From the NCBI GenBank assembly GCA_027924585.1, contig BSBM01001663.1, positions 62,001 through 126,000 of the forward strand: 64,000 bases of DNA. The letters are read 5' to 3'. Under the pieces are notes generated by a model. It was not told the origin of the DNA. It did not search any database and worked only from the letters and a program-made list of their open reading frames with translations. The translations under genes and the position numbers were made by a program. This document shows positions 44,852 to 56,500 of this stretch, piece by piece. This DNA comes from Larix kaempferi (taxonomy: Eukaryota > Streptophyta > Pinopsida > Pinales > Pinaceae). Position 1 is the stretch's first letter; every line of letters begins with the position of its first letter.

Positions 44852-44885
44852 ATAATAGACACCCATCTTCGTGGATTCACCCATA
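44852..44885 (-). repeat. Right terminal inverted repeat (candidate)
   Basis: On the minus strand reads TATGGGTGAATCCACGAAG...GTGTCTATTAT. Three differences from the left copy over 34 bp. Confidence 0.6.
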
Positions 44886-45943
44886 CATATATAATAAGTT
44901 ATACAACTTGACGAGAACTCGACATTGTTCTCATTTTTTCGGGGGTCAATTTTAGTAGTTGTTTTTACCTCCGTTTCAAAAAGTGCATATACTAGTAGCA
45001 CCATATTTCATTTTGAGCCATTTTTTTGTGATTTTGAAACTTCTTGGTCATAAAGGAACTATAACTTTTATTTACAAGGGCAGTTTTTCAAAGTTTACAA
45101 AAAATATACATTTAGTAGCTAGTTATAATTCAAAAATACATACATTTTTTTTTTAATTTTTTTAACATTTAGAAGCTAGTTAGAATGAAAAATATATACA
45201 TTTTGGAAGTTTTTTCTTTAAACTTTTCTCTTAAACAAGTCATTTTTTGGAGCAAATTTGAAAAAAAAAGAAAATAAAGACATATCAAACAATTTTTAAT
45301 GTATTTTAAGAGATTTTACGTATAAAAATGATATCATTTAACATTATTTCCAGAAAGTGTTGATTCACATAAACTCAAGAAAAAGTATACCATATATTTC
45401 TAAATAACATATTAAAAACATAATATTTATTCTGAAAATAAAATCTTCAAGTCGAAACGTTACAAAAATATATTATCAAAAATTTGTCAAATTTGACATT
45501 TTCCTCGACGACATGAAACTAATCAAGAAAATTATGCAAGCCTAAATTTTCATCAAAATTGACATTTTCTACAACTTGACTCTCTTCCTAGACCTCAATA
45601 TGCTCTTAATAAACTTTAAAAATCATATCGAATTATTTAAACACCATAATAAAATATTAAAACAAACAAATATAAAAATATATAATTTAAATTTAAAACA
45701 TAATATCATAAAAGATAAATCATAATAATTTTTTTTTAAAATAGGTTAATAGTTTAATAAAAAAAAATCAAAATAATATATAATAACACATTATTACATA
45801 TAATATGAAATATATAAAATAACCAATAATAGCATTATACTCTTATGATATAATAACATATATAAAATATAAAATAATAAGAAACATATAAAATAAAAAA
45901 AATTAATACATCATACTCTTATCTTCGTTGAGTTTTAACATTG
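44886..45943. other. AT-rich non-coding stretch
   Basis: Very AT-rich, especially 45.6-45.9 kb. No gene or element end is recognised. Confidence 0.4.
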
Positions 45944-45967
45944 TGAGGGGCAAGGCGTTGCCCCTCA
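45944..45967. other. Perfect 10-bp hairpin, loop GGCG
   Basis: TGAGGGGCAA, GGCG, TTGCCCCTCA: a perfect GC-rich inverted repeat in very AT-rich DNA. Function unknown; it could be the trace of a repeat end or a structured RNA. Confidence 0.7.
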
Positions 45968-47139
45968 TTTCCCAGATTACTTAATACGCATACTATTCAT
46001 GCATTCACACCCAATGCATATCAATGCAACACATAACCAACACATAGTGTGTAGGCATATTCCTTGCAATTACCAATCAGGACAACTCCTAGTGAATATG
46101 CAATGCTCAGTAAGCATTTACCGATCAATTCGTTGAATGGTGAAATAGACAATGCATAGTAAATTCCTTCCCACATTATTTATGTAGTTACCAATTTCCA
46201 ATGCAACTTACCATACAATAATGAATTCCTATTAATAATGCATTTAAGAGTTCATTCCAATGCATGCACTATTCAATCATTATGCAATCCCAATCATTAT
46301 CCAATTACATGTGCATAATATTTATTAAATTACCAGCAAATGCATGTAATATTCAATAATTATGAAATCCTTAATCATGGTGACACAATGAATATGCAAT
46401 CACCAAAGCATTATATATTTACCATGCACAATAAATGCGCAATATTAATTCATTCGAAAGCATACAATTTATGTGCCAGTACCACTAAGTTTCGAGCACA
46501 AGGTATTGGTATACAAATATCAATCCATCAAATCACTACAAATAAAAAAGCAATGTACATTAAATAAAAATTTACTCATCAAGCATTATAGTATGCATAC
46601 GCAATACCTGTTATCATAGATTCTACATACAATATCAATCAAACAACAAATGCTTGGGGGAACACTCCACCAATTGCACACTATTCAATAACTCCACGCA
46701 TAATGCAATAATCCATGCTATAATAATAATACTATGTAACGCAATAATGCATAATGTAATAACTCCATGGAGTAATAATTCAGTATTAAACAAACAAACA
46801 AATAGTAGTTAATACTAATGTAAACCAAATCGTTGCAAGCCAACACTTGGGAGAAGGAGTTGCATTCTCCTGTTGGGGAGACACCCTTCCACACAACATA
46901 CAAATGAAGATACATATAAAAAAAATGTTTTTGATCTTCCATGGAGACACCATCCCCAATATCTAGCAAACAACAATAAAATGCATACAAAGAATCCATT
47001 TCTCCACATAGGGAAAAACATTAAAATGCAATTAAGAATCTATTTCTCACCAAGGAAACCATAATTAAATGGATTTAAGAATTCTATTTCTAGGCAACAT
47101 CATTAATATGCATTTAAGAATCTATTTCTAAGAGTTCCA

Positions 47140-47535
47140 CGCATTAAGTAATGGATACAATAAATAATACAAACCAACAAAGGGATCCACACATTGAATA
47201 ATGAATACAAACAAGCAAAGGGATCCAAACATTGAATAATGAATACAAATCAACAAAGGGATCCATGCATTGGATAATGAATACACTACATAAACAATTA
47301 AACAAATGAAATCATTAAAACAATTGTGAGGTTGGGGTTGCATTCTCTTTAGGGAGACTCTCTTTCTAGACACCATACCAATTAATTAATATATATTAAA
47401 ACAATTGAATGGGGGTTGCGTTCTCTCCAGGGATATTTTCGTTCTAAACATCATCAATTAATTAATATATATTAAAAAAATTGCATGGGGGTTGCATTCT
47501 CTACAGGGAGATGCCCTTTCCAAACTGGAAATCAA
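47140..47535. repeat. Two adjacent tandem arrays, 38 bp and about 76 bp
   Basis: AGGGATCCA starts at 47181, 47219 and 47257 (period 38 bp), with a weaker unit before. G(G)GGGTTGC(A/G)TTCTCT starts near 47334, 47411 and 47487 (periods 77 and 76 bp). A related GGAGTTGCATTCTCC lies near 46855. The surrounding 45.97-47.57 kb is non-coding and rich in AATGCAT-like words. Confidence 0.75.
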
Positions 47536-50500
47536 AATCATTAAAATATATGAAGCTTTCACAAAAGGAGGCAACTGTAATATCTCCATAAAATAAAGGT
47601 AAAAATCTCCATAAAAAACAAATTTTGTTCTTCTTTCTCCTTACTGGATTACACATCATTCGGATTTTAACTATCACCTGCGCATACTAAACTAAGACTA
47701 ACTTCTGCTTCTTGTAATTCTTTCTACTGGATAGAAGAGTCGTAAAGGTTATCATGCCGCTTACTTAGCTTATAGCTAACAAACTCCATACTTGTTTGCA
47801 GGTACACCTATTTCTTCACTGTCGCAGAGATGAATTCTAAAATAATGCGACTCCATGGTCATAATAATTTATAAACAAGTTGTGGACCTTTCGTTCTTGT
47901 TTTAAAACAATCGGTAGGTGCAGAATAAGCGGTCAAGGCATTACACAAAGTTTATAGATTCTATTACAGAGATTATGGTAACTCGCATAGTACCTTGATA
48001 ACTGTGGCAAAGGAATGTTTATGACACTTAAGCTCAATAATCTGGTATACTTTCCACTTAAAAGTGTGACCTAGAGGTACCTATCAACTTTATGTAAAAG
48101 TTGTGATCTCGTGGGTTATTATGTAAAATCGAGGAACTTTGTAATATTCCTGGAAGGTGTATTATTCAAAGGAACAGCGCATTCGATAGCTCAACACAAA
48201 AATAGTAACACAACTTAGGGAATTAGGGTTTGAATGCTATGCAAACTATCTTGCGGGTTCCCTCCCTTGGAGCTTCATAGCCAACCAGCTCCTGCCATGG
48301 CATATCTAATCATATTGCAGCGCATTGTGATATTCTACCCTAAAAGTCCACGAACTAAACTAAAACTACCACTTGGAAAAGTTATTATTCTATACACTAG
48401 CTGGGACTAAGGTTGAAGCTTATGACATTCCTACCTGGCAGTATTACGTTGAAATTTGACATTGCAGAGATGGTACTCAAGAAATTAAAGCCGTTTTAAA
48501 TGAGAGCTGGACGCAGTACGAGATGGAGTCTACTGTGGGTGGCCAGCAAGCTCCGTCTGGTACCAAGCCATGTGACATCTATTAAATTCCTGTACAATAG
48601 ACGTGACAGACCTCGATTTTCCAGCTACCATCTAGCTAGGCGGGTCTGTTAAGGGTTACATTCTCAGGTTTTCAATCGTCCAAGGAACACTTGTTCCGCA
48701 TGAAGTGAGTACCACGGTTATGAGACTCAAACAGCTATACAGTTTAAAGGTAGACGTTTGCAGGGTATTCACACACCATTCTCCGCTAGTTAACACGGTT
48801 TAAAAGTTTGAAAACCCTCGTCACAGGGTTGGGTGGTAACTTTCTTGAAATAACTAGAGGAGCCGTAACCTGGTGGATTAATCTCAGAGGTAAGAAACTC
48901 AGTTAACTATATTTTTAAAATGTAATTCTTATATGACATTACCCTCCAGTTACTAAAACTTTCTGTTGTTTTCATGGCAGGTATCATCGAACCTCTCAGG
49001 AGTTTGGCGATCTGGCTAAATATTTTGGTAAGCAGGCATTGACTCCATACGCACTCCAGCCTTGCAATGGAAGAATTTATTTTCTTCGCATCAACCCTAT
49101 CGAGGTTATTACAATCAGGTTTTTGCTGTATAATAAATAGAATAACTCCTCAGTTCCTGTAGGTTGTTAAATTTCCCAACTAGGGTTTTGAATGTAATAA
49201 GTGTGCTAAAGTATCTGAAGATTGTAGGTTTTTATTAAACCCCGAGGCTGAGAATCGCCAGTCCTTCGATGGGTAGAAAATTTTGTATGTAATTTGGAAT
49301 TTAAAACCGGTTTAACAAATTATCTCCTGCCTGTATTAGTTAGTCTTTGCAGTAGTAATTTTCGAATGGAAAAACGAGCTGGGCTCGAGTAGTTTCAAAA
49401 TTTATGGCTCGTGTAGTTCAAAAGTTATCTACTATGCGTTGGTTGGAAAGATCTGCCTTTATAAAAGGGTTTTCTGTAATCTTGTAATCCAGAAAGTAAA
49501 TAGTACAGAGAACGAACTGCTATAAGTCATGAATCGCGAGGAAGATAATGGTTGCTAAAAACAATGGTTGGAATTACTAAATTATCCATTTTATTTCTGA
49601 ATAGGACTTTAAATACCTATTATTTAAATGCACGACTGTCATTCCCTGCAGCTATATTTCGAAATTTGGATTTAATGTTGAGGATAACAGTAGATCTTGA
49701 CTCCATAACTAAAGGGTTGCGTTTCTTTTCTTTTTGTTACCCTAACCTATCAGTAAGTGAATTTTAAACGAACCATAAGCTTTCAAAGTTCTTGTTATCG
49801 ACAGTTTAAAGAAATGTTAGGTTATTTTCTCAGATCGGTGATCTCCATTCACCTTTCGGTTTGACTGAAGCCCTAATTATAAAGATGGGTTAATCACATC
49901 ATAAAAAAAAATACTTATATCTTACTTCATAAGTCAGGATTAAGACTGGACGAGTCTAACAATAGTTCTCGGCGTTAGTCCTTAGGGTTTTAAAATTTCA
50001 TTTTACTTCTCATCTAAGTATGATTAAGCGTTATTCCATGAATGACTGCTTATTCTAAATGTTCCTACTACTTCGTAAGGGTTTGCCCATAAGATCTGAG
50101 CCTACTATTTTGCAGCGTATCGGAAATAGGCTTTCGGGGTATTTTAAAAAAAAAAAGCTCAAATGGAAATCGTATGGTTCTACTATGCACTGATATTAGC
50201 ATTCTTATAACCAATGGATAGAAATCCATTCCAGGCTCTTGTGAGATAACAATAGATTCAGTAGAGTCCTAAATACAAATATAGTTCGGAAATTTTCCCT
50301 CAGTATTCAGATTTTATCTTCTCAATAATCAGATCGATACAAAACAATAAAATCACATTTTAATTAAATCATCCTCAGTCTTCAATTATGGATCTGTTGA
50401 AATATAGTTTCCTAGAAAATTCAGATTATTTATATTTGCTCAGGGGATTGCAATTAAAATAAAAATCTCATATTCCTCAGGTCGTACTGAAATTAAATAT

Positions 50501-50776
50501 CCTATTTTACTTATTCCATAACATTTTATAAACAACCAGTTAACTGATGAAAATACTATACTGATTGGCAGAAGCAGATTAATGGAAATACAGTAGAGTC
50601 TGAACTTTAAAGTAAAACCTAGAGCTCGTAAACCGAATGTAATAGGAACAGCCACGTTCCTCCCAACCTTAGATTAGGCACAAACTCCAAGTCTGTCCGT
50701 AATCACCCCCGAGCCAGATACATGCATGAAAGTGTGGACAGTTAGCCTCCAGTTCAGTCGCGTTTTCCTGAATCCC

Positions 50777-50805
50777 TTGCCTAACACTGAGTGCTCAAAC
50801 AGCAA
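50777..50805 (-). repeat. Single hairpin unit after the LARD-C module
   Basis: TTGCTGTTTGAGCACTCAG followed by TGTTAGGCAA is the single counterpart of the three or four tandem units in LARD-B and LARD-A. TTGC/GCAA and AGCAC/GTGTT pairings are kept. Confidence 0.75.
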
Positions 50806-50819
50806 GTGTAATTCTCTCT

Positions 50820-50967
50820 GGCATACTCAGCAGCGTCCTGGCTCCTCACATATGCCTTTCCTTTATAGTTTTCCTAGGTCTTACCATTAGCAGCCAATTC
50901 CTCATGGAATTTTCGCAGCTAATCAAATCCCTGATTTTCAGGGTGTGTCTAGTGTCATAAATACACT
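50820..50967 (-). ncRNA. Structured four-hairpin module, LARD-C copy
   Basis: Minus-strand order matches LARD-A. A: AGTGT/ACACT (50951-50967). B: CCCTG-AAAAT-CAGGG (50929-50943). C: TTAGC/GCTAA (50887-50922) enclosing AATTCC-ATGA-GGAATT. D: GGCATA/TATGCC (50820-50856) around CAGGACGCTG. The linker TAAGACCTAGGAAAACTATA and a clear TATA-like CTATAAAGG (50860-50868) lie between C and D. It sits about 260 bp from the start of the unit, within U3 if this is a solo LTR. Confidence 0.7.
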
Positions 50968-51571
50968 CCTGACACTTGTTCTGGTTTCCCAGAGGCTAAC
51001 TCTAACTTGTCCCCCACTTCTCCATGCATGATCTCCTCATTTAACTTGGCTGTTCCTACTCATTCTTTTATTAATATAATAAAATTGTTTGTTCACAATA
51101 GTCCTCCTAGGACTTAAGTCAGCCGATTTCTCATCTGGCTTCCTCATTGCATAATCTCAAAATTAATAAAGATAATTTTAAAATAAATCAAACATAATGT
51201 TTTTCATCATTGGAGAGGGATGTCACAGCAACATTCTCCAAGACTCTGCATATACACTAATATATGAACAAACTAATGCATTTGGGTCTACAGATACAAT
51301 ACCATAGATCATTTATATAACAATTAAATTGCGTATCTCTTGAGGCTGGCATTCTGGCCAATTACATAAGCTAAATAAAACATTCATCAATCTGCCAAAA
51401 TATGCTCTCTAAATATTTCATTGAGCAAAGAAGATACTATGCTTATCCATAGAATTCCAAAAACTAAGAGCTAAAGCCCTTAAACATACAACCATAACAC
51501 AAAACATTCCAAATGCATATATACATGCTTACAATGTGTAGAAGGACCAACTACTGCAGAGTTGAACCTAA

Positions 51572-51583
51572 GCTTTGATACCA
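51572..51583 (-). promoter_or_regulatory. Primer-binding site of a gypsy element
   Basis: The minus strand reads TGGTATCAAAGC, one base from the initiator-Met-tRNA site, about 9 nt from the end of the gypsy LTR fragment on its right. The 340 bp to the left (51233-51571) would be untranslated leader; no gag is seen. Confidence 0.7.
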
Positions 51584-51592
51584 CTCCGATAG

Positions 51593-52765
51593 TGTACTTG
51601 ACCCCAAATCACACCACCAAGGTAAGACACTATGGGATTCTAATTGTGAAAGGGTTGATTCGAGGTAATGCAAAATGGAATAAGGTTCACTAAGGATAGG
51701 ACAATATGCCAATAATCCAATATAATAAAACAATTATCCTTTTCAAAAGTTTAGCTACACTTCCAATGAAAATATTTTCCCCAACACATATGCGATGTAA
51801 GGTAGTTGTAGTATGATTGCAACCAGATCTAAGTAACAATTTCACATGCAATTAAATGTCCACATCATATCTATTGCAACCATACAATCAATAAGAAAAA
51901 TTATATCTATAGATGCTAACAAGATTAGTTGTAGGACACTAAAACAAATCAGATTTACGACACTAAATAGATCAAACTTAAGACACCAAACCATAGCCAA
52001 TTCAACATATATAATATTAGATCTGGAGCTACTATCTACATCCATATAATAAAATTAAAAACTAAATCTACTGGCTGCCACAAAACATAAGCAAAATAAC
52101 ATAGACGTGTTGCAATAACACATAACTCAAGTCTTATCTACAAGCTGTCATTTTAACAGTACTAAATCAACGATATAACACAAGAATATAATCAAATTTG
52201 TAGCATAACATAACAGAGATAAAATCATCCTCCATGGGCACACATGCATTCATAAAACAATAACTAAATGCATAATAAAATACTTATCTCTGAAGGGTAC
52301 AACTAGATTCAATGGGACAACATTCCACCCAACCATAGACATGCCATGCTCATCAATCTCTCAGCATGATAGTCACCCCCAAGTAAGGCCATTAATCCAC
52401 ACGTTAAGGGACACTCGAAATTAGATCTCAACAAAAGAAAAATCAGGCCACAACCTAAGATACACAACACATTCCCTCACCACTTACTTTCTCTACACCA
52501 ACACTACTGGGTGCAATGGGATTCCCTTCACCAAACCAGTCCCTCAGGACATCACTATCCACCTTCAGGATTCACGTGACCAAATCAAAGACAAATAATG
52601 GTCCTCGAGGTACTTATGTGTTCAATATGAAATATATCCTGTCTACACACTGGTATAGATCAATATTCAATCCCATCCCTGGTATACAATGTTCATGCAA
52701 TAAAAAGGACTTAGTAGCTGTGTGCAAGAGAGCAATTCGAATCCATCCACATGCATTCAAATTTC
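51593..52765 (-). mobile_element. Truncated gypsy LTR, same family as 15,607-17,652
   Basis: Aligns with 15,607-16,760 through landmarks such as TTTCCCCAACACATATGCGA, AACAATTATCCTTTTCAAAA and CCTCACCACTTACTTTCTCT. Homology stops at about 52,765, where unrelated AT-rich DNA begins. With the adjacent primer site this is the upstream LTR of a minus-strand element that has lost its outer half. Confidence 0.75.
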
Positions 52766-53461
52766 TTAATATTTCTTAATACAAAATATTAATAAATTAT
52801 TTTTTGGACTAGTATATACGTGTTATATATATTTTTTATAGCAATAATACCTTTTAAACCATTTTTTTATTGTTGAATGTTTTTTCATTACAAGTCTCAC
52901 TGGTCTCAGTGTTCACTACTATAGAAATGCTTCCTATAGTTTACTTATAACTTGATCCTTAGTCATTGGATTCATTTGCGTACTATAATTGAAAAGTATG
53001 TCTATACGTTCTTTCCACTATATCATTCAAACTTTTGTAAAAAAAATAATTGAAAAAATATTCCAGCACCACTCCAATTGAAATGATGACCAAATCATCA
53101 TCATTTAAATTCTTCTTAATTTTTATCTTTTTGAGGCATCCTATTTCCTCACTCTGTCCCTACACAACATTCAAAAAATTTGAAATCCAAAGTGTGAAAC
53201 ATGATAGAATTTATTGTTGAGAAGCACTACCACTAACAAGTTAAACAAAAACCTCGTGTTAATCACCTTTTGATCCACATAATTCCTCAGTTTGCAATAA
53301 TTTGTTAAATTTTTTTTTATCTTCTTCACTCAGATTACAGACGATCTTATAGAGTTCACTTAAATGTTTTCTCTGTATGACATGCATAAACCAATGCACA
53401 TGATTTAAACATACAGATAATTCCAATATACTACTTTTATATTAAAATTACAATAAACTTA
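52766..53461. other. Non-coding AT-rich stretch
   Basis: Nothing recognisable between the gypsy LTR break and the satellite fragment. Confidence 0.4.
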
Positions 53462-53591
53462 CCATGTTGGGAGAAGAAACCCAAGCCTTGGGCTCTAACT
53501 ATAAGTTAAAAGACTTAAGGGGTATGAATGACTCCTTAGAACACTACAAAACACCTTATCTAGGGAATATTTAGATTATTGGTGAGGATAT
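53462..53591. repeat. Satellite monomer fragment, LARD-B insertion site
   Basis: Contains CATGTTGGGAGAAGAAACCC, AAGCCTTGGGCTCTAA and GAATGACTCCTTAGAACACT in the same order as the 4.0-7.1 kb satellite. It stops at the GGATAT word of the monomer, where LARD-B begins; the 5-bp target sequence is GATAT (53587-53591). Confidence 0.75.
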
Positions 53592-56500
53592 TGTAATATC
53601 CCTCTAAGATTTATAAATGTATAATGTAAATTATTTATGAGGCCCTGGTGAGGAGCTCAAGGCCAAGGCCCCACCAGTGGACCTTGAAAACATCGTTAAT
53701 TCTTTTCCTAAGTTATAAGTTGTAAACTGAGAAGAGAAGGTGCAATGGTGCAACTAAGCGTCAACAACTAAATCATTACGGAAAGGTAAAGTCAAGGGAA
53801 TCCTTGATAATCTAAACGTTAAGGCCTAGGACCCTATAGGACATAATGGTTGGATCTATGGGTATTAACCAAGACTTTCGTATAATGTTCTAAGTCAAGC
53901 ACTATAGCCTTTCGTTGCAAACAAATAGGCAACCTTGATGACTTACGCCTTAGTATAACACCTTATGCTGTGGATTATAATTTGACATAATTCACTTAAT
54001 CACATTTCCAACAGGGAGTGTTATAAATCCCAAATAAACCTCCTAAGCTAAATTTAAACTAAGCCTATTAATGGGTTTTGATAAAGCTTAGCTTATTAAT
54101 TTTTAGTATATTTAAATCATAACCTAAAATATGAGACATTGGTATGAGTTGACTATAATGTAAGAAGTACTACATAACTATAAGTTAGTACTATGCATAT
54201 GTGTTATATACATATGTACATGATGTAAATATATATATAGGACCATCATAGAATTGTCAAATAACTTGTGAACACAAGAGTGCTAAGGACATATACAAAC
54301 GAATGTTATTAACAAAGAAGTTAACGAATTGGTATAAATGTATACATAATAAGTGGGAGTGGCGAATCTCGACGAGTAGTCCGAGGGAGTTGTCTCCTTA
54401 TTTGGGAAATTCCCTTTTTACTAAGCCGCCACATGTCCCATGCCGTTATGAAGAGCTACCATGTGTCATACTGAGGGTGGAGACCCACTCCTACATAAGG
54501 AAGTAGGAACTTGGCAAGAGGGGAAAAAGGCTCTCAGTAAGAAGATCCAGAACAAAAGTAGGGAGGTAGTCAAGGTTAGATTGGAGGCCGTCGCAGCCAG
54601 TGGATGGCGGATCGAAGACCCTACAGGGAAGATTAAATTCCTGGTAAAACTCATGTATTTTTCTATAACTGATCTCGTCTCTTTATCCTTAGATCTCTAC
54701 GTCAATGCTTGAATCTCAGGGTTATTCTATTTCTGCAAAACGTTTAAGATCGGGATTTCATTATCTCTGCAATAATGTTAAGTCTCAAGGTTATTCTATT
54801 TCTGCAAAAATGTTTAAGATCGGGATTTCATTATCTTTTAGATCTCTGCAATAATGTTAAGTCTCAGGGTTATTCTATTTCTGCAAAAACGTTTAAGATC
54901 GGGATTTCATAATCTTTTAGATCTCTGCAATAATGTTAAGTCTCGGGGTTATTCTATTTCTGCAAAAGCATTTAAGATCGGGATTTCATTATCTTTTTCT
55001 CTGCAATAATGTTAAGTCTCAGGGTTATTCTATTTCTGCAAAAACGTTTAAGATCGGGATTTCATTATCTTTTAGATCTCTGCAAAAATGTTAAGTCTCA
55101 GAGTTATTCTAATTCTGCAAAAACGTGTAATATCAGAGATGGGTTACCTTTTTAGATCTCTACAACAAGGTGTAAATCTCAGAGTTGTTCTCTTCTATAA
55201 AAGCGTTAAGTTTAGATTTGCTCCTTTGTAGTTCTAATTTCGGTGAGTTTTTTTAATCTCTGTAAACAACTATGTGTTGGCTGCAAAATCCTTGCGCGGG
55301 TTTTAATGTTGTTGATGGGATTATAACCCAGTAGAGTATCGTTTCCTGTATTGTTCTGAAATACTTATCAGAGCGTCGAATGCCTGAGTTATGGTGAACT
55401 TGGCATTCTGGAAAGGCACATCATCGATACCTCCGCCTGTACCCTTCCATAGTAGCATTTGGTGCTAGGAACTTTTAATAGAGGCAAACCATAAACATTG
55501 ATAACAAGTCGAATTAGCACGAAAAACCACTCTTTGTACTACCATTGAGGAAGGACAAGAATCCGATTGATTTCCTGTGGACATTGAAACTTCATTGGTA
55601 GCTTCCCCTGATTTTCAAAAACAACCAAAATACCATCGAAACTCCCTTATATAGATCTTGGTTTCAATGAAGAGTAAGGACGGCATGTGTACCACGTGAC
55701 ATTCTCGATTTGCAAAGTTTGACGGCCTTGAGTTAAATTCCGAGATATTATAGCCTTGCGAGTAGGAAAGTTGGATTCTCTGTTTAGGTTATCGCTATAG
55801 CAAAATCATGGTTTCCATTTTGTCTCCTTTTAAACTTACAGCTAAGCAAAACAAAAATCGGCGACCTTGACGGCTGTTTATTTAGAATGAACTTACTACT
55901 AGTAAAGAGTATTTTTCGATGATCTCAATGGTTGTGACTTTCCTTACCCTAAACTTCGATTTTGAATTAGGGCGGTGACCCTTTCTACACAGGATAACCG
56001 TTAGTAATTCCTTGAGAGTATCGTAAAGCTGCGATTGAGGTAGTTATGACAATAGGCTAAATAAGAAGTAGATTAAGTCTGGTATAACGACTGCCAAGAA
56101 AACGTTTTCTGCAAATATATATATATATATATATCTATATATATATATATATATCTATATGATGAATATGAAACCCTTGTTTTTAAAGGGGTAGCGTAAA
56201 TAGATAAAGGGAAGCCCTTTGCTAAGTGACGAACTCATGATACATAATTTTGGGATATTGGTAGGGATAAGAAGTATGTTTAGCATATATTTTATTTGAA
56301 CAGGAGTCCTCTCTATGGAGAGGCATCAAAGAAAGGTGAATTGCAACATGTGTTGTGGATTGTAATCTATTTTATTTTTGAAAAATAATAAAAATAACCT
56401 TTGTGGACGTACCCCAAGAGTGGGTGAACCACTTTAAAAAGTCTCCCTCTCACGTGTCTCTTTTAGGTGTAATTTTTGTGGATATGTTGAATTGCATCTA

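Larger units (their letters stand above)
29254..44885. mobile_element. Candidate two-gene DNA transposon, about 15.6 kb, decayed
   Basis: A 34-bp segment at 29254-29287 recurs in inverted orientation at 44852-44885 with three mismatches (TATGAGTGAATCC / TATGGGTGAATCC on the opposite strand). Inside each end lie clusters of the palindrome ATTCGGCCGAAT (30.08-30.14 kb and 44.52-44.82 kb) and low-complexity tandem arrays. The interior holds a transposase-like pseudogene (+) and a second spliced pseudogene (-) converging on a central region, plus a nested solo LTR. No target-site duplication was found, so the exact ends are uncertain; alternatively the paired ends could be two copies of a dispersed repeat. 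Confidence 0.55.
47576..51227 (-). mobile_element. LARD-C: 3.65-kb TG...CA unit, probably a giant solo LTR
   Basis: It is bounded by a perfect 5-bp duplication GCAAC (47571-47575 and 51228-51232). On the minus strand it starts TGTGACATCCCTCTCC and ends GGAGATATTACA, close to the LARD-A ends TGTAATATCCCTC and GGAGATGTCACA. No internal primer site, polypurine tract or second LTR was seen, so a solo LTR is most likely. Orientation is set by the structured module, which reads in the LARD-A direction only on the minus strand. Frames are short; no protein is recognised. A TATA-like TTTATAAAAGGG on the plus strand near 49458 may belong to a nested fragment. Confidence 0.75.

Noticed and set aside
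54303-54712. 67- and 83-codon overlapping frames in LARD-B LTR
   Set aside because: Same reasoning: promoter and leader sequence, no recognisable domain, overlapping frames on both strands.
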